A stretch of DNA of 64,000 bases from Saprospiraceae bacterium (GCA_019638385.1 JAHBTW010000001.1:434001-498000); one strand, 5' to 3'; counted from the stretch's first letter, positions 1-9,194 are shown. A program made the numbers and translations. The notes: generated by a model from the letters alone, not told the origin.

Positions 1-1
1 G

Positions 2-1051
2 AGCACCCCCCAAGTGACCATTACGGTAACGGCCTCCGCGCCCAATGACCGGGTAGCGGAGATCCGCCTGTTCCACAACGGCAAGCTGGTATCGCCCAAT
101 ACCCGCAATTTAGTGGTAGCCGACGACGATCAGGAAGAAAGCGTGGCCTACGAGATCACACTCCAGCCGGGCGCCAATACCTTCAGCGCCATCAGCATCA
201 ACTCGCAGCGCACGGAGAGCCTCCCGGCCCGCCTCAGTCTCCATTTCAAACCTGCCCAATCGGCGCCTGTCACGGTGAAGACACCTGTTACAACCCTTCA
301 TTTGGTGGTGGTCGGCATCAATCAGTATAAAAATAGCCGCTATAATCTCAACTACGCCGTAGCCGACGCGAAGGGTTTTGAAACCAAAATCAGGAATAAT
401 TGCGGGCGTATCATCAACGAATGCAAAACTTATTATATAGCAGATGCGGAGGCTACCAAAGACAAGATTGTGAACACCATGAAGGAGATAGCCGGCAAGG
501 CCCAGCCGCAGGATATGCTGGTGTTTTACTACGCAGGCCACGGTGTGATGAGCGAAAGCGCCAAGCCGGATTTCTTTCTCGTGCCGCACGACGTCACCCA
601 GCTCTACGGCAACGACGCAGGGCTGAGCGCGAAAGGCATCAGTTCGACAGAACTACAAAACCTGAGCGTAGCCATCAAAGCGCAAAAGCAATTGTTTGTG
701 CTGGATGCCTGCCAAAGCGCGGGGGCCTTACAGGGCATTGCCATGCGGGGCGCTGCCGAAGAAAAAGCCATTGCCCAACTGGCCCGCAGCACCGGCACAC
801 ACTGGCTCACGGCCAGCGGCAGCGATCAGTTTGCTTCCGAATTTGACAAACTGGGTCACGGCGCGTTCACCTATGTATTACTCAACGGCCTGAGCGGCGA
901 AGCCGCCTTGCAGAATGGCTCCATCACCGTCAACAGTCTCAAAGCATATATTGAAGCGAAAGTGCCCGAAGTGACCGAACTCCACAAAGGCACGGCTCAA
1001 TACCCGGCCAGCTACGGCTTCGGGCAGGATTTTCCAATAGGCGTGAAGTGA
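2..1051 (+). CDS. Caspase-family (peptidase C14) protein, 5' end outside the window
   Basis: The frame is open to the window edge and its first possible start is an internal-looking GTG at 14, so this is the C-terminal part of a longer protein. Counting from that GTG, residues 1-90 look like a beta-rich, Ig-like or bacterial-repeat segment. Residues 95-345 are a caspase p20-like domain with the catalytic dyad visible: His in FYYAGHG (about 176) and Cys in VLDACQSAG (about 233). Bacterial proteins of this kind often carry WD40 or TPR repeats upstream of the peptidase, and the missing N-terminus may hold such a module. The substrate is unknown. No effector such as a gasdermin is visible next to it, but the upstream side cannot be seen. 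Family call is firm; role is not. Confidence 0.85.
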   Translation, partial: STPQVTITVTASAPNDRVAEIRLFHNGKLVSPNTRNLVVADDDQEESVAYEITLQPGANTFSAISINSQRTESLPARLSLHFKPAQSAPVTVKTPVTTLHLVVVGINQYKNSRYNLNYAVADAKGFETKIRNNCGRIINECKTYYIADAEATKDKIVNTMKEIAGKAQPQDMLVFYYAGHGVMSESAKPDFFLVPHDVTQLYGNDAGLSAKGISSTELQNLSVAIKAQKQLFVLDACQSAGALQGIAMRGAAEEKAIAQLARSTGTHWLTASGSDQFASEFDKLGHGAFTYVLLNGLSGEAALQNGSITVNSLKAYIEAKVPEVTELHKGTAQYPASYGFGQDFPIGVK

Positions 1052-1061
1052 GGAACAATGC

Positions 1062-2900
1062 TCACCACCCAATGCCGTAATCTTCTCCGTGATGGCTCGA
1101 ACCGCCCCACATAGAGCCTTGCGCCCAGTCGAAAAAGATGGCGTTGATGGGGCCTGAAGTGCGGCGTTCGAAGCTGAGTTTGTAGCCCATTTTGCGCAGG
1201 TCGCGGCGCGTCCAGTCGGGAATTTCTTCCGACAGCGTGAGCGCGCCGGGGCGGGTATCGTGTTTGGCAAAGGAGTTGCGCATCTGGAAACTATTGATGT
1301 TGGGCGCTTCGCAAGCTTCCTGTACGGTCATGCCGAATTCCACCATATTGAGGAAAAATTGGATCAGGTTTTGATCCTGACTGTCGCCGCCCTGTACGGC
1401 AAAAGAGAGGAAGGGCTTGCCGTCTTTGAGTGCGAGACTGGGCGTGAGCGTGACGCGGGGGCGCTTGCCCGGCTCCAATACGTTGTAGGGATTCTCTTTC
1501 GCGTCGAGCACAAAACTTTGCAGGCGCTGACTCATGCCCACGCCCGTGCGTCCGGCGATGCAAGCCGGCACCCAACCGCCGCTCGGCGTGGCCGACACAA
1601 TCCAGCCTTCCTTATCGGCGGCCTGTATGGTGGTGGTGCCCATGAGGAACGCCTCCCGGAACGGTTCATCCAAAAATCCGGTGGCGGTGGAGTCCGGTTG
1701 GGCGTTCCAGTTTTTGAGCAAATCCAAAAACGGATTCGTTTCGCCCTGAAAAGGGTAGGGGTCGCCGGGCGCGGCTTTCGGATCATTGCGCAGCAGGTTG
1801 ATGCCTTTGATGCGTTCCCGCGCGTATTCTTTGGAGAGTAGCCCTTTTACCGGTTCGGCGGGCGGAAAGTAAGTGTCGCCGTAATAAAAATCGCGATCGG
1901 CAAAGGCGAGGTTCATTACCTGATAAAGCGTGTGAATGTAGCGGGTGCTGTTGTAGCCCATGCCTTTCAGGTCAAAATTTTCGAGCATATTGAGCGATTG
2001 CAGCAGAGCCGGCCCTTGCGTCCATACGTCGAGTTTATACACGTCAATGCCTTTGTAGCTCGTCTTCAGCGGCGCTTCCTCTATGACTTTCCAATTGGCC
2101 AGGTCGTTCATCGTGATCAGGCCGCCCTGCTCCTGACAGCCGCGTACAAACTCCTGCGCGATATCGCCTTTGTAGAAGCGGTCGTAAGCGGCGTAGATGG
2201 CTTCTTTGCGCGACTTGCGGGCCTTGAGCGCCTGCCGCTCGGTCTGTACCATTTTTTGAAGCGTGGCCAATAAATCGGCCTGTCGGAAAATCTCTCCCGC
2301 CGCCGGAGCTTCGCGTTCTTCGCCCAAATGCGGCAGGAATACCGCTTTGGAATAGGGCCATTCCTTGATTTTGGCTTTTTGGTTTTCGATGGAATTAGCC
2401 GTTTGCGCCTCAATGGGATAGCCCTCGGCGAGTTGCATGGCCGGGGCGAATACTTGTTCCAAACTCATGGTGCCGTATTCGGCGAGCATATACAGCAGCC
2501 CGCCCGGCGTACCCGGCGTGACGGCGGCGAGCGGACCGTGTTCGGGCGGGTAATTCATGCCTTTGTTTTTAAAAAACTCCGGTGTGGCGCCGGTCGGCGC
2601 TACGCCGAGCGCATTGATGGCAATGACTTTTTGGGTGTTGGGATTGTAAATCAAAACCTGTGTTTCGCCGCCCCAACTCAGTACATCCCACATGGTGCAG
2701 GTAGCGGCCAGCATGGCACAGGCAGCATCCACAGCATTGCCGCCCTGCTGAAACATCATCGCGCCCGCCGTAGCGGCCAAAGGCTTTCCGGTTATGGCCA
2801 TCCAATGCCGTCCATGCAACACGGGCTTTTGGGTAGGCTGAGCGGAAAGAGCAAGCGATAGGAGCATGGCGAGTGCAAGCAGGCGGTTTTGGATTTTCAT
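1062..2900 (-). CDS. Gamma-glutamyltransferase family protein, exported
   Basis: A 612-residue Ntn-hydrolase of the gamma-glutamyltransferase/cephalosporin acylase family. Residues 1-20 form a signal peptide ending in LALSA-QP, so the protein is exported to the periplasm or surface. The N-terminal GGNAVDAACAML block and the late GTTT element (Thr about 422) correspond to the family's start and to the autocatalytic cleavage site, where the new N-terminal Thr becomes the nucleophile. In classical GGT the motif is TTH; here it is TTTIQ, as in divergent GGT-like proteins, so glutathione may not be the substrate. It is convergent with the caspase gene (10 bp apart). A single stand-alone gene. Confidence 0.85.
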   Translation of the reverse strand: MKIQNRLLALAMLLSLALSAQPTQKPVLHGRHWMAITGKPLAATAGAMMFQQGGNAVDAACAMLAATCTMWDVLSWGGETQVLIYNPNTQKVIAINALGVAPTGATPEFFKNKGMNYPPEHGPLAAVTPGTPGGLLYMLAEYGTMSLEQVFAPAMQLAEGYPIEAQTANSIENQKAKIKEWPYSKAVFLPHLGEEREAPAAGEIFRQADLLATLQKMVQTERQALKARKSRKEAIYAAYDRFYKGDIAQEFVRGCQEQGGLITMNDLANWKVIEEAPLKTSYKGIDVYKLDVWTQGPALLQSLNMLENFDLKGMGYNSTRYIHTLYQVMNLAFADRDFYYGDTYFPPAEPVKGLLSKEYARERIKGINLLRNDPKAAPGDPYPFQGETNPFLDLLKNWNAQPDSTATGFLDEPFREAFLMGTTTIQAADKEGWIVSATPSGGWVPACIAGRTGVGMSQRLQSFVLDAKENPYNVLEPGKRPRVTLTPSLALKDGKPFLSFAVQGGDSQDQNLIQFFLNMVEFGMTVQEACEAPNINSFQMRNSFAKHDTRPGALTLSEEIPDWTRRDLRKMGYKLSFERRTSGPINAIFFDWAQGSMWGGSSHHGEDYGIGW

Positions 2901-2968
2901 TTTGATGATATTTTGAGTACTAAGGTAGAAATATTTTGAAGAGTGAGAGGTGTGATATATAGGGCTTC

Positions 2969-3424
2969 TTAAGATATTGTTTTTGAGGCCAGAAGAGAGT
3001 ATATTTCGTCTGCTTTTCGATCAATTTGTTTTAGTTCGCATTCCCAGACCACAATCACATTCCAACCGAGAAGACGAATGTCTTCCTGAGCTTTTCTATC
3101 TCGGGCTATATTTTTATTAAACTTTTCAAGCCAGGAATTTTTTCTTGAAGTAGGAATGCTTCGACCTTTTTTACAATCGTGTCTGTGCCAAAAACAACCG
3201 TGAAGGAAGATGACTGTTCGGTATTTTGGAAGTACGATATCCGGAGTGCCGGGAAGAGATTTGACATTTTTCCGAAAACGCAGCCCTCTTTTATGCAGGG
3301 CACTACGAAACCTCAATTCCGGCGATGTATCCTGTTGCCTGATTTTAGACATATTTGCGCTACGTTGTTCAGGCAAAAGATGATCTTTGCTTTCAGGAAA
3401 AAACTTCACCTTTGGTTTTGCCAT
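2969..3424 (-). CDS. vsr: Very short patch repair endonuclease (Vsr)
   Basis: A 151-residue protein covering the whole Vsr family: RSxNMSxIxxxDTSPE near the N-terminus, the catalytic GTPDIVLPKYR segment (Asp about 62), the zinc/His block HGCFWHRHDC (about 75-84), and the C-terminal RD-x-L-x-GW-x-VWECE. Vsr nicks 5' of the T in T:G mismatches left by deamination of 5-methylcytosine. It normally accompanies a cytosine-5 methyltransferase, and here that gene lies 45 bp away in the opposite direction. The start was taken as ATG at 3424; a TTG one codon upstream is also possible. With the two following genes it forms a complete restriction-modification-repair island. Confidence 0.95.
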   Translation of the reverse strand: MAKPKVKFFPESKDHLLPEQRSANMSKIRQQDTSPELRFRSALHKRGLRFRKNVKSLPGTPDIVLPKYRTVIFLHGCFWHRHDCKKGRSIPTSRKNSWLEKFNKNIARDRKAQEDIRLLGWNVIVVWECELKQIDRKADEIYSLLASKTIS

Positions 3425-3438
3425 CAAAACTATTTGTT

Positions 3439-3446
3439 TAAGTTTG
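3439..3446 (+). promoter_or_regulatory. Putative -7 box of the methyltransferase promoter
   Basis: TAAGTTTG matches the Bacteroidota -7 consensus TAnnTTTG, 24 bp before the methyltransferase ATG, with a TTTTG 18 bp further upstream as a possible -33 element. It lies between the divergent vsr and methyltransferase starts. Assigned from the motif only. Confidence 0.5.
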
Positions 3447-3469
3447 CGTGTTAACTACAAAAAAAACTT

Positions 3470-4624
3470 ATGCAAAAGTATGAACCCATTCGGGTTATTG
3501 ACCTTTTTGCCGGTGCAGGAGGATTCACATTAGGTTTTACCGCTCTGAAAGACGAAAAAGGACGGCAAATCTTTAAACCGATCTGGGCGAATGACTTCAA
3601 CAAATTTGCCGCAGATACCTATAATGCTAACTTCGGAAACCATTGTCTTTATGGTGATATCGTTTCAATTATAGAAAACCCGGATATAGAAATCCCGCAA
3701 GCAGATTTAGTCATCGGCGGGCCGCCGTGCCAGGGCTTCAGCTTACTCAATAAAAATCGGGATGGAGATCCGAGAAAAGAACTTTGGAGGCCCTATATGG
3801 AAGTCGTGTTGCGTTCGAATGCCAAGGCATTTGTAATGGAAAACGTACCGCAGTTGTTAGGAAGCCAGGAATACTTAGACATCGTTGAGTTTGCAGAAAA
3901 AAATGGATTTCAGGTAGCGCCGGGCAAAAAATTATGTGCCGCAAATTTCGGTGTTCCTCAACTCAGGTACAGAGCTATTATCATAGGTTCCAAAATTGGA
4001 AACCCGAATATGATCTTTCCGCCTAAGCCTACCCACAGAAATCCGGCAAAATCTGTTGATTTCCTGAATCATGATCTTCCTCCATGGCGTACGGTCAGAG
4101 ATGCAATTGGAGATTTGCCTTTACCCGTCGGAACGGAAATCAGGCACGAGGAGGACTTTGCATCTATGCTGCATTTTGGTAGAACCCCTACGCCCAAAAG
4201 CGTGGCCCGTTATAAAGCTATTCCTGTCGAGGGAATGAATCGTTTTGATTTACAACGACTGGCGCCTGAGATTACTCCGGAGTGCTGGTTGCGAAAGAAA
4301 AGCGGCGGTACGGACCTTTTCGGGAGGCTATGGTGGGATCGTCCCTGTTTTACCATCCGTACCGAGTTTTTTAAACCGGAAAAAGGTAGATACTTACATC
4401 CGGAGCAACATCGTCCGATTACTCATAGAGAGGCGGCCAGACTGCAATCCTTTCCTGATGATTTTATTTTTAAGGGAACAAAAATTGAAATCGCCAGGCA
4501 AATAGGAAATGCGGTGCCGCCGGCATTGGCGAAAAGCATTGCTATTTCTGTATTGAACCTTTTCCGGGACGCTAAAAACCATACGCCCACAGATAACAGG
4601 ACGCCTGCCTATGAGTTCGCGTAA
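3470..4624 (+). CDS. DNA (cytosine-5-)-methyltransferase of a type II R-M system
   Basis: A 384-residue C5 cytosine methyltransferase with the conserved motifs in order: I DLFAGAGGFT (11-20), IV GGPPCQGFS with catalytic Cys about 87, VI MENV (about 123-126), VIII QLRYRA (about 164-169), IX RLQSFPDDF, and X GNAVPPALA. It methylates C5 of a cytosine in an unidentified site; the target-recognition segment between motifs VIII and IX is about 150 residues. Its last 14 bp overlap the start of an HNH nuclease gene, so the two are translationally coupled, and vsr faces away upstream. Together these are the modification, restriction and mismatch-repair parts of one system. Confidence 0.95.
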   Translation: MQKYEPIRVIDLFAGAGGFTLGFTALKDEKGRQIFKPIWANDFNKFAADTYNANFGNHCLYGDIVSIIENPDIEIPQADLVIGGPPCQGFSLLNKNRDGDPRKELWRPYMEVVLRSNAKAFVMENVPQLLGSQEYLDIVEFAEKNGFQVAPGKKLCAANFGVPQLRYRAIIIGSKIGNPNMIFPPKPTHRNPAKSVDFLNHDLPPWRTVRDAIGDLPLPVGTEIRHEEDFASMLHFGRTPTPKSVARYKAIPVEGMNRFDLQRLAPEITPECWLRKKSGGTDLFGRLWWDRPCFTIRTEFFKPEKGRYLHPEQHRPITHREAARLQSFPDDFIFKGTKIEIARQIGNAVPPALAKSIAISVLNLFRDAKNHTPTDNRTPAYEFA

Positions 4625-5600
4625 AATTGAAAACCCTGAACAGCTTCGTGAGGAATTGGTCCGGTTGCTTCGTAATTTTGAGGAAACTTTAAAAAACGAA
4701 AACCTGCGGTTCAAGATTTTGAAACTAGCGGAAGCTTTCGGTAAACTTCGGAGACTTGGAGTTGCTGTAGTTTTATTGGAGGAGGCAGATTCAAACTCTG
4801 CAAGTGACAGGATTCTTCTTTACTTGCGACGCTATGTAGGGAGTATTGTTTCAGGAGATGAATTAATGGTTGTTTCCGGTATTCAGGATTATCCAAGAAG
4901 GGTTCGCGAACTGCGGGTCCAGTTTGGATGGAATATTTTAAGCGGGGCGGCTATCAAACAAATGATTCATGAAGGTGATTTAATTGTAACGGAGCAAACT
5001 AAGGTTCTGCCGGACCACTACCTGCTTTTGCATGATGAACAGGACAAAGGCTCTGCATACCGCTGGAACCGGGCCAATGCGATCAGAAAAGAAAAAACCG
5101 GCGGAGGGAAGCAGAAAATTCTAAAATTCCTAAAAGAGAACGTCGGTGTACCGATTACAGGAGAAGAATTGCGCTATGTAGCCGGAGATTCATCTGAATG
5201 GGCACGGAGAGTGAGGGAGCTGAGAACAGAGGATGGTTGGAAAATTAAAACTCGACATACAGGAAGACCTGATTTGCAACAAGGCGTCTATATTTTGGAA
5301 GATGACCTCCAAGCGGAGAGACATGATAGAAACATCCCGGATCACATGCAAATCGGGGTGCTGGAAAGAGATCATTATAGATGTCTCAAATGTGATTGGT
5401 CCAGAGATAAGCTGCACCCTGATGATCGCAGGCAAAGGCTTGAACTTCATCACGTCAAGTACCATTCTAAGAAAGGGGAGAACACCCTGGAAAATCTTGC
5501 TACACTGTGCAATGTATGCCACGATTTGATTCACCGATTGGATAAAGAAAATATATGGAGCGCAGAACAATTTTATTCCTGGGTTAACCCCACCCCATAG
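4611..5600 (+). CDS. HNH endonuclease with two winged-helix-like repeats, probable type II restriction enzyme
   Basis: A 329-residue protein that overlaps the methyltransferase by 14 bp. Residues 1-60 look helical. Two similar segments follow, about 68-109 (ILLYLRRYVGSIVSGDEL..RRVRELR..GWNI) and about 170-211 (ILKFLKENVGVPITGEEL..RRVRELR..GWKI), which read as duplicated winged-helix DNA-binding units. Residues 250-310 are an HNH nuclease: CLKC (258-261), LELHH (280-281), NL, and CNVCH (300-304) with a further His at 308, giving two CxxC zinc pairs. The likely role is cutting DNA at the site protected by the upstream methyltransferase. The cognate-pair function is inferred from overlap and domain content; the recognition sequence is unknown. 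Confidence 0.85.
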   Translation: MSSRKIENPEQLREELVRLLRNFEETLKNENLRFKILKLAEAFGKLRRLGVAVVLLEEADSNSASDRILLYLRRYVGSIVSGDELMVVSGIQDYPRRVRELRVQFGWNILSGAAIKQMIHEGDLIVTEQTKVLPDHYLLLHDEQDKGSAYRWNRANAIRKEKTGGGKQKILKFLKENVGVPITGEELRYVAGDSSEWARRVRELRTEDGWKIKTRHTGRPDLQQGVYILEDDLQAERHDRNIPDHMQIGVLERDHYRCLKCDWSRDKLHPDDRRQRLELHHVKYHSKKGENTLENLATLCNVCHDLIHRLDKENIWSAEQFYSWVNPTP

Positions 5601-5628
5601 CATTCCCTATCTTTACCCACAAAAAAAC

Positions 5629-6945
5629 ATGCGTTTCATCCTGCCTTTTCTTATCCTTTTCAGTTTCATCCAATTACATGCCCAGCACCCGCTGTTACAG
5701 TCCGGCCCGATGGTCGGGTATTCCGAGATGCTGGAGGTGATGTTGTGGGCGCAGACCAAAGCGCCCGCTAAGGTGCAAATAGCCTATTGGAACCTCGCCG
5801 CGCCTGCCGATACCTTACTGACCGATCCCGTTGCCACGGAAAAACAATACGCCTACACGGCCAAGCTTATTGCCGATCGCGTGCAACCGGGGCAGCGCTA
5901 CGGTTATCAGTTGCGTATTGACGGCAAGCGGGTGGCGCTGTCATATCCCACCGAATTCCAGACACTGCCGCTGTGGCAGTGGCGCGGCGATCCGCCCACT
6001 TTTACCATAGCCGCCGGTAGTTGTGCCTACGTCAACGACCCGCCCTACGACCGGCCAGGCAATCCCTACGGCGGCGACTACCAGATTTACGAATCCATCC
6101 ACAAAATGCGCCCCGATGCTATGCTCTGGCTCGGCGACAATACCTACCTGCGCGAGCCAGACTGGAACTCCCGCACCGGCATCCTCTATCGCAATACCCA
6201 CACCCGCTCCCTGCCGGAAATGCAAGCCCTGCTCGCCTCTACACACAATTATGCCATCTGGGATGACCACGACTTCGGTCCCAATGATTCCGATGGCAGC
6301 TTCGTTCACAAAGACCTCTCTCTGGAGGCATTTCAACTTTTCTGGCCCAACCCTTCCTTTGGTGTGAACGGCCAAAAGGGCATCACCACCGCCTTCCAAT
6401 GGGGCGATATTGATTTTTTTTTGTTGGACGATCGCTACTTCAAAAGTTCCAACCGCCGAACCACCGGCGAGCGCCAAATACTCGGCGAGAAGCAAATAGA
6501 ATGGCTCATCAGCGCGCTGGCTTTCAGTCAGGCTCCATTCAAAATGGTAGCCGTGGGCGGTCAGGTGCTCAATTCGGCGGCGGTTTTTGAAAATTTCAGC
6601 CAACACCCCGCCGAGCGCGATTATCTGCTCAAACGCATAGAAGAAGAAAAAATAAAAGGCGTGATTTTCCTGACCGGCGACCGGCACCATACGGAGTTGA
6701 GCAAGCTCGTCAACAAGGCCGGTAATTCTGTGTATGACCTTACCGTGTCGCCGCTTACCTCCGGCGCCGCCCGCACGACCCCCGACGAACCGAACATCTA
6801 CCGGGTAGCCGATACCTTTATCAATCAGCGCAATTTTGCTACCCTGACCTTCACCGGGCCGCGTCGGGAGAGGGTACTCACCATACGCATCTTTGACGTG
6901 GAGGGCAAAGAACTGTGGAACAGAGTTATCAAAGCCGGGCAATAG
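5629..6945 (+). CDS. Secreted PhoD-like alkaline phosphatase/phosphodiesterase
   Basis: A 438-residue metallophosphatase of the PhoD family. Residues 1-19 are a signal peptide (ends LHAQ). An N-terminal beta-domain (about 20-120) precedes the phosphatase core, which shows the metal-binding blocks AAGSCAYVNDPPYD, MLWLGDNTYLRE, the WDDHDFGPNDSDG element that is diagnostic for PhoD-like enzymes, and the late FLTGDRHHTE. These enzymes bind Fe and Ca or similar metals and cleave phosphate mono- or diesters outside the cell. The next gene begins one base after the stop codon, so the two are probably co-transcribed. Confidence 0.9.
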   Translation: MRFILPFLILFSFIQLHAQHPLLQSGPMVGYSEMLEVMLWAQTKAPAKVQIAYWNLAAPADTLLTDPVATEKQYAYTAKLIADRVQPGQRYGYQLRIDGKRVALSYPTEFQTLPLWQWRGDPPTFTIAAGSCAYVNDPPYDRPGNPYGGDYQIYESIHKMRPDAMLWLGDNTYLREPDWNSRTGILYRNTHTRSLPEMQALLASTHNYAIWDDHDFGPNDSDGSFVHKDLSLEAFQLFWPNPSFGVNGQKGITTAFQWGDIDFFLLDDRYFKSSNRRTTGERQILGEKQIEWLISALAFSQAPFKMVAVGGQVLNSAAVFENFSQHPAERDYLLKRIEEEKIKGVIFLTGDRHHTELSKLVNKAGNSVYDLTVSPLTSGAARTTPDEPNIYRVADTFINQRNFATLTFTGPRRERVLTIRIFDVEGKELWNRVIKAGQ

Positions 6946-6946
6946 G

Positions 6947-8245
6947 ATGGGGAAAAGCGTATGCGTCATCGGCGCCGGTTGCTCCGGGCTGGCGGCGGTC
7001 AAAAACTTGATTCAGGCAGGAATCACTAAAGTGGTTTGTTTTGAAAAAAACGATCGGGTAGGGGGCAACTGGATTTACACCGCCGGCGCCTCCGATTCCA
7101 GCGTATGCGAAACCACGCACATCATCAGCTCCAAAAAAATGTCGGAATTTGTTGACTTCCCCATGCCCGACGACTATCCCGATTATCCCTCGCACCGTCA
7201 GGTATTGGCCTATTTTGAATCCTATGCCCGGCACTTCGGTTTAGAGCAATACATTCGGTTCAACACCGCTGTAGCGCAAGTGGAAAAGCTGCCCGACGAA
7301 CGCTGGTCGGTGGCATTGCCCAACGGAGAAACCCACACCTTTGATTATCTGCTCGTCGCCAACGGCCACCATGCCGTGCCCCGGATGCCGGAGTTGCCCG
7401 GCGCTTTCTCCGGAGAGTTGCTGCATTCGCATGATTACAAAACCAATGCGCCTTTTGCGGGCAAAAGAGTGTTGGTCATCGGCGGCGGTAATTCTGCCTG
7501 CGATTGTGCGGTGGAAATCAGCCGGGTAGCTGAATTCACCGCCATCAGCATGAGGCGGCCGCAATACATCGTGCCCAAGTTCTTTATGGGCAAACCCACA
7601 GACACGTTCAACGGGGTGTTGGTGAAACTTCCCAAATTCCTCAGCGGCTTTCTGCGCCAAATGACGCTGCGCGTTCAAGTAGGCGATTACCGACAGTACG
7701 GCTTAGAGCAGCCCGATTTTCCGGTGACCGGGGCGCACCCCACGCTCAATTCGGAATTGCTGTACCGCATCCGGCACGGCAGCGTATATCCGCGCCGGGG
7801 CATTGAGCTTATAGATGGCAATACCGTCTTTTTCAGCGATGGAAAATCAGAGAATTTCGATACCATCATTGCAGCAACGGGATACAAGATCGTTTTCCCG
7901 TTTTTTGCCAAAGATTTTATCAACTACGAAGAAGCAGAGCGCATTCCATTGTACCTGCGCATGATACACCCCGATCATAAGACTTTGTTTTTCATCGGAC
8001 TGCTCCAACCGCAGGGCTGTATATGGCCCCTTTCGGACATGCAAGCCAAGCTCGCGGCCAATATCGTCATGGGTCGGCAGCGCATTCCGACCAACGTACG
8101 GGCATTGGCGGAGCGGGATTCCGACGAAATCGCACGAGATTTTCTGCACGCCAAACGCCATACCGTAGAAGTGCATTTTCAGCCGTTTTTCAACAAATTG
8201 CGCAAGCTCATACCGCCGGATGCGCCGGAGTGGAGCGGGGGATGA
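6947..8245 (+). CDS. Flavin-containing monooxygenase
   Basis: A 432-residue FAD- and NADPH-dependent monooxygenase. The start was placed at ATG 6947, one base after the previous stop, because the FAD-binding Rossmann motif GAGCSGLAA follows at once; an upstream in-frame start would extend into the phosphatase gene. A second Rossmann motif, GGGNSACD, binds NADPH, and an FMO-type signature region (LLHSHDYKTN) lies before it. The family oxidises soft nucleophiles (amines, sulfides) or performs Baeyer-Villiger reactions; the substrate here is not evident. Co-transcription with the PhoD-like gene is likely from the spacing. Confidence 0.88.
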   Translation: MGKSVCVIGAGCSGLAAVKNLIQAGITKVVCFEKNDRVGGNWIYTAGASDSSVCETTHIISSKKMSEFVDFPMPDDYPDYPSHRQVLAYFESYARHFGLEQYIRFNTAVAQVEKLPDERWSVALPNGETHTFDYLLVANGHHAVPRMPELPGAFSGELLHSHDYKTNAPFAGKRVLVIGGGNSACDCAVEISRVAEFTAISMRRPQYIVPKFFMGKPTDTFNGVLVKLPKFLSGFLRQMTLRVQVGDYRQYGLEQPDFPVTGAHPTLNSELLYRIRHGSVYPRRGIELIDGNTVFFSDGKSENFDTIIAATGYKIVFPFFAKDFINYEEAERIPLYLRMIHPDHKTLFFIGLLQPQGCIWPLSDMQAKLAANIVMGRQRIPTNVRALAERDSDEIARDFLHAKRHTVEVHFQPFFNKLRKLIPPDAPEWSGG

Positions 8246-8255
8246 GGCTAAAGTA

Positions 8256-8322
8256 GCTTCGAGCCATGAGCTTTGAGTTTTCCTCAACTCGCAGCTCGTA
8301 GCTCACAGCTCGCAGCTACTCC
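8256..8322. repeat. Degenerate AGCTCGCAG-type low-complexity repeat
   Basis: The gap between two convergent genes is a string of variants of GAGCTTTGAG and AGCTCGCAGCTCGTAGCT. Similar strings occur at 33053-33188 and 41119-41180. No ORF of note lies in it. Confidence 0.7.
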
Positions 8323-8327
8323 TGCCT

Positions 8328-9194
8328 TCAACCCGCAAAAAATCCCTCTTTCATCCCGCACAACTCCTCGCTGATGCCCCAGAGCCGGGCGGCATTCTCC
8401 TCGTTGTACGATGCCGGTGAAGAAGGCTTGGGTTTGCAGCGGTCCCAGTACAAGCCGCTTTGCCCTTTGGCTGCATCTGAGGAGGCGAGAAAAATGGAGG
8501 TTTGAGCGCCTTCTGCAGGCGTCATGCCGCGCCAGATGCTGCGGCGCAGTTTCCAACCCAATGCGTGGAGCCAGGTAGTATGTTTCAATCCGATGTCGGT
8601 ATAAACCAAGCCGGGCTGCACCGCATTGATGGCGACGTGCGCATCGGGTTTGCGGCGTTCAAATTCGTAGGTAAAGTGTACGTTGGCCAATTTGGATTGC
8701 GCATAAGAGCGCAGGCCGCTGTAGTTTTTACTCAGGTTGAGGTCTTCAAAGTGGAGGTCCGTTTGGAAATGCGAATCGGAAGAAACGTTCACAATGCGCG
8801 TATCGGGGGCATTGCGCAGCGAGGGATAGAGCAGGTGTGTGAACAGGAAATAGGCTAAGTGATTCACGGCAAACACGGTTTCTATGCCGTCAACGGTGGG
8901 GGTGTATTGAGATACCCAGGTGCCCGCGTTGTTGACCAATACGTCTATAACCGGAAATTGCTCTCGAATGGCCAGCGCCGCATCCCGGATGGAAGATTGG
9001 TCACTCATGTCGGCATTTACAAAAAACAACTCCTCATTGCGGGTTGCGGTGTGAATGCGTGCCATCGCCATTTGGCCTTTATCGGTATTGCGACCCACGA
9101 GCATCACCGTAGCGCCTTTCTTCGCCAACGCCAATGCCGTTTCATACCCGATGCCGGCGGTAGCGCCGGTTACAATACATACTTTTCCGGTCAT
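8328..9194 (-). CDS. Short-chain dehydrogenase/reductase (SDR)
   Basis: A 288-residue classical SDR resembling the retinol-dehydrogenase/WWOX-like group. The cofactor motif TGATAGIG is at the N-terminus, NNAG is in the middle and the catalytic YAQSK (Tyr-x3-Lys) follows. The start is ATG 9194, inside the ATGA that overlaps the stop of the upstream MaoC gene, which makes the pair translationally coupled. A longer frame upstream is a shadow of the MaoC gene. It likely uses NADP(H) on a lipid-like alcohol or ketone; the substrate is not known. Confidence 0.88.
   Translation of the reverse strand: MTGKVCIVTGATAGIGYETALALAKKGATVMLVGRNTDKGQMAMARIHTATRNEELFFVNADMSDQSSIRDAALAIREQFPVIDVLVNNAGTWVSQYTPTVDGIETVFAVNHLAYFLFTHLLYPSLRNAPDTRIVNVSSDSHFQTDLHFEDLNLSKNYSGLRSYAQSKLANVHFTYEFERRKPDAHVAINAVQPGLVYTDIGLKHTTWLHALGWKLRRSIWRGMTPAEGAQTSIFLASSDAAKGQSGLYWDRCKPKPSSPASYNEENAARLWGISEELCGMKEGFFAG

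Noticed and set aside
3425..3432. TAGTTTTG on the minus strand as a vsr promoter
   Set aside because: It overlaps the vsr start codon, so transcription would begin inside the gene.
5941..7002. 353-codon minus-strand frame
   Set aside because: Antisense of the PhoD-like phosphatase gene; composition is that of a shadow frame in GC-rich DNA. The plus-strand frame has signal peptide and family motifs.
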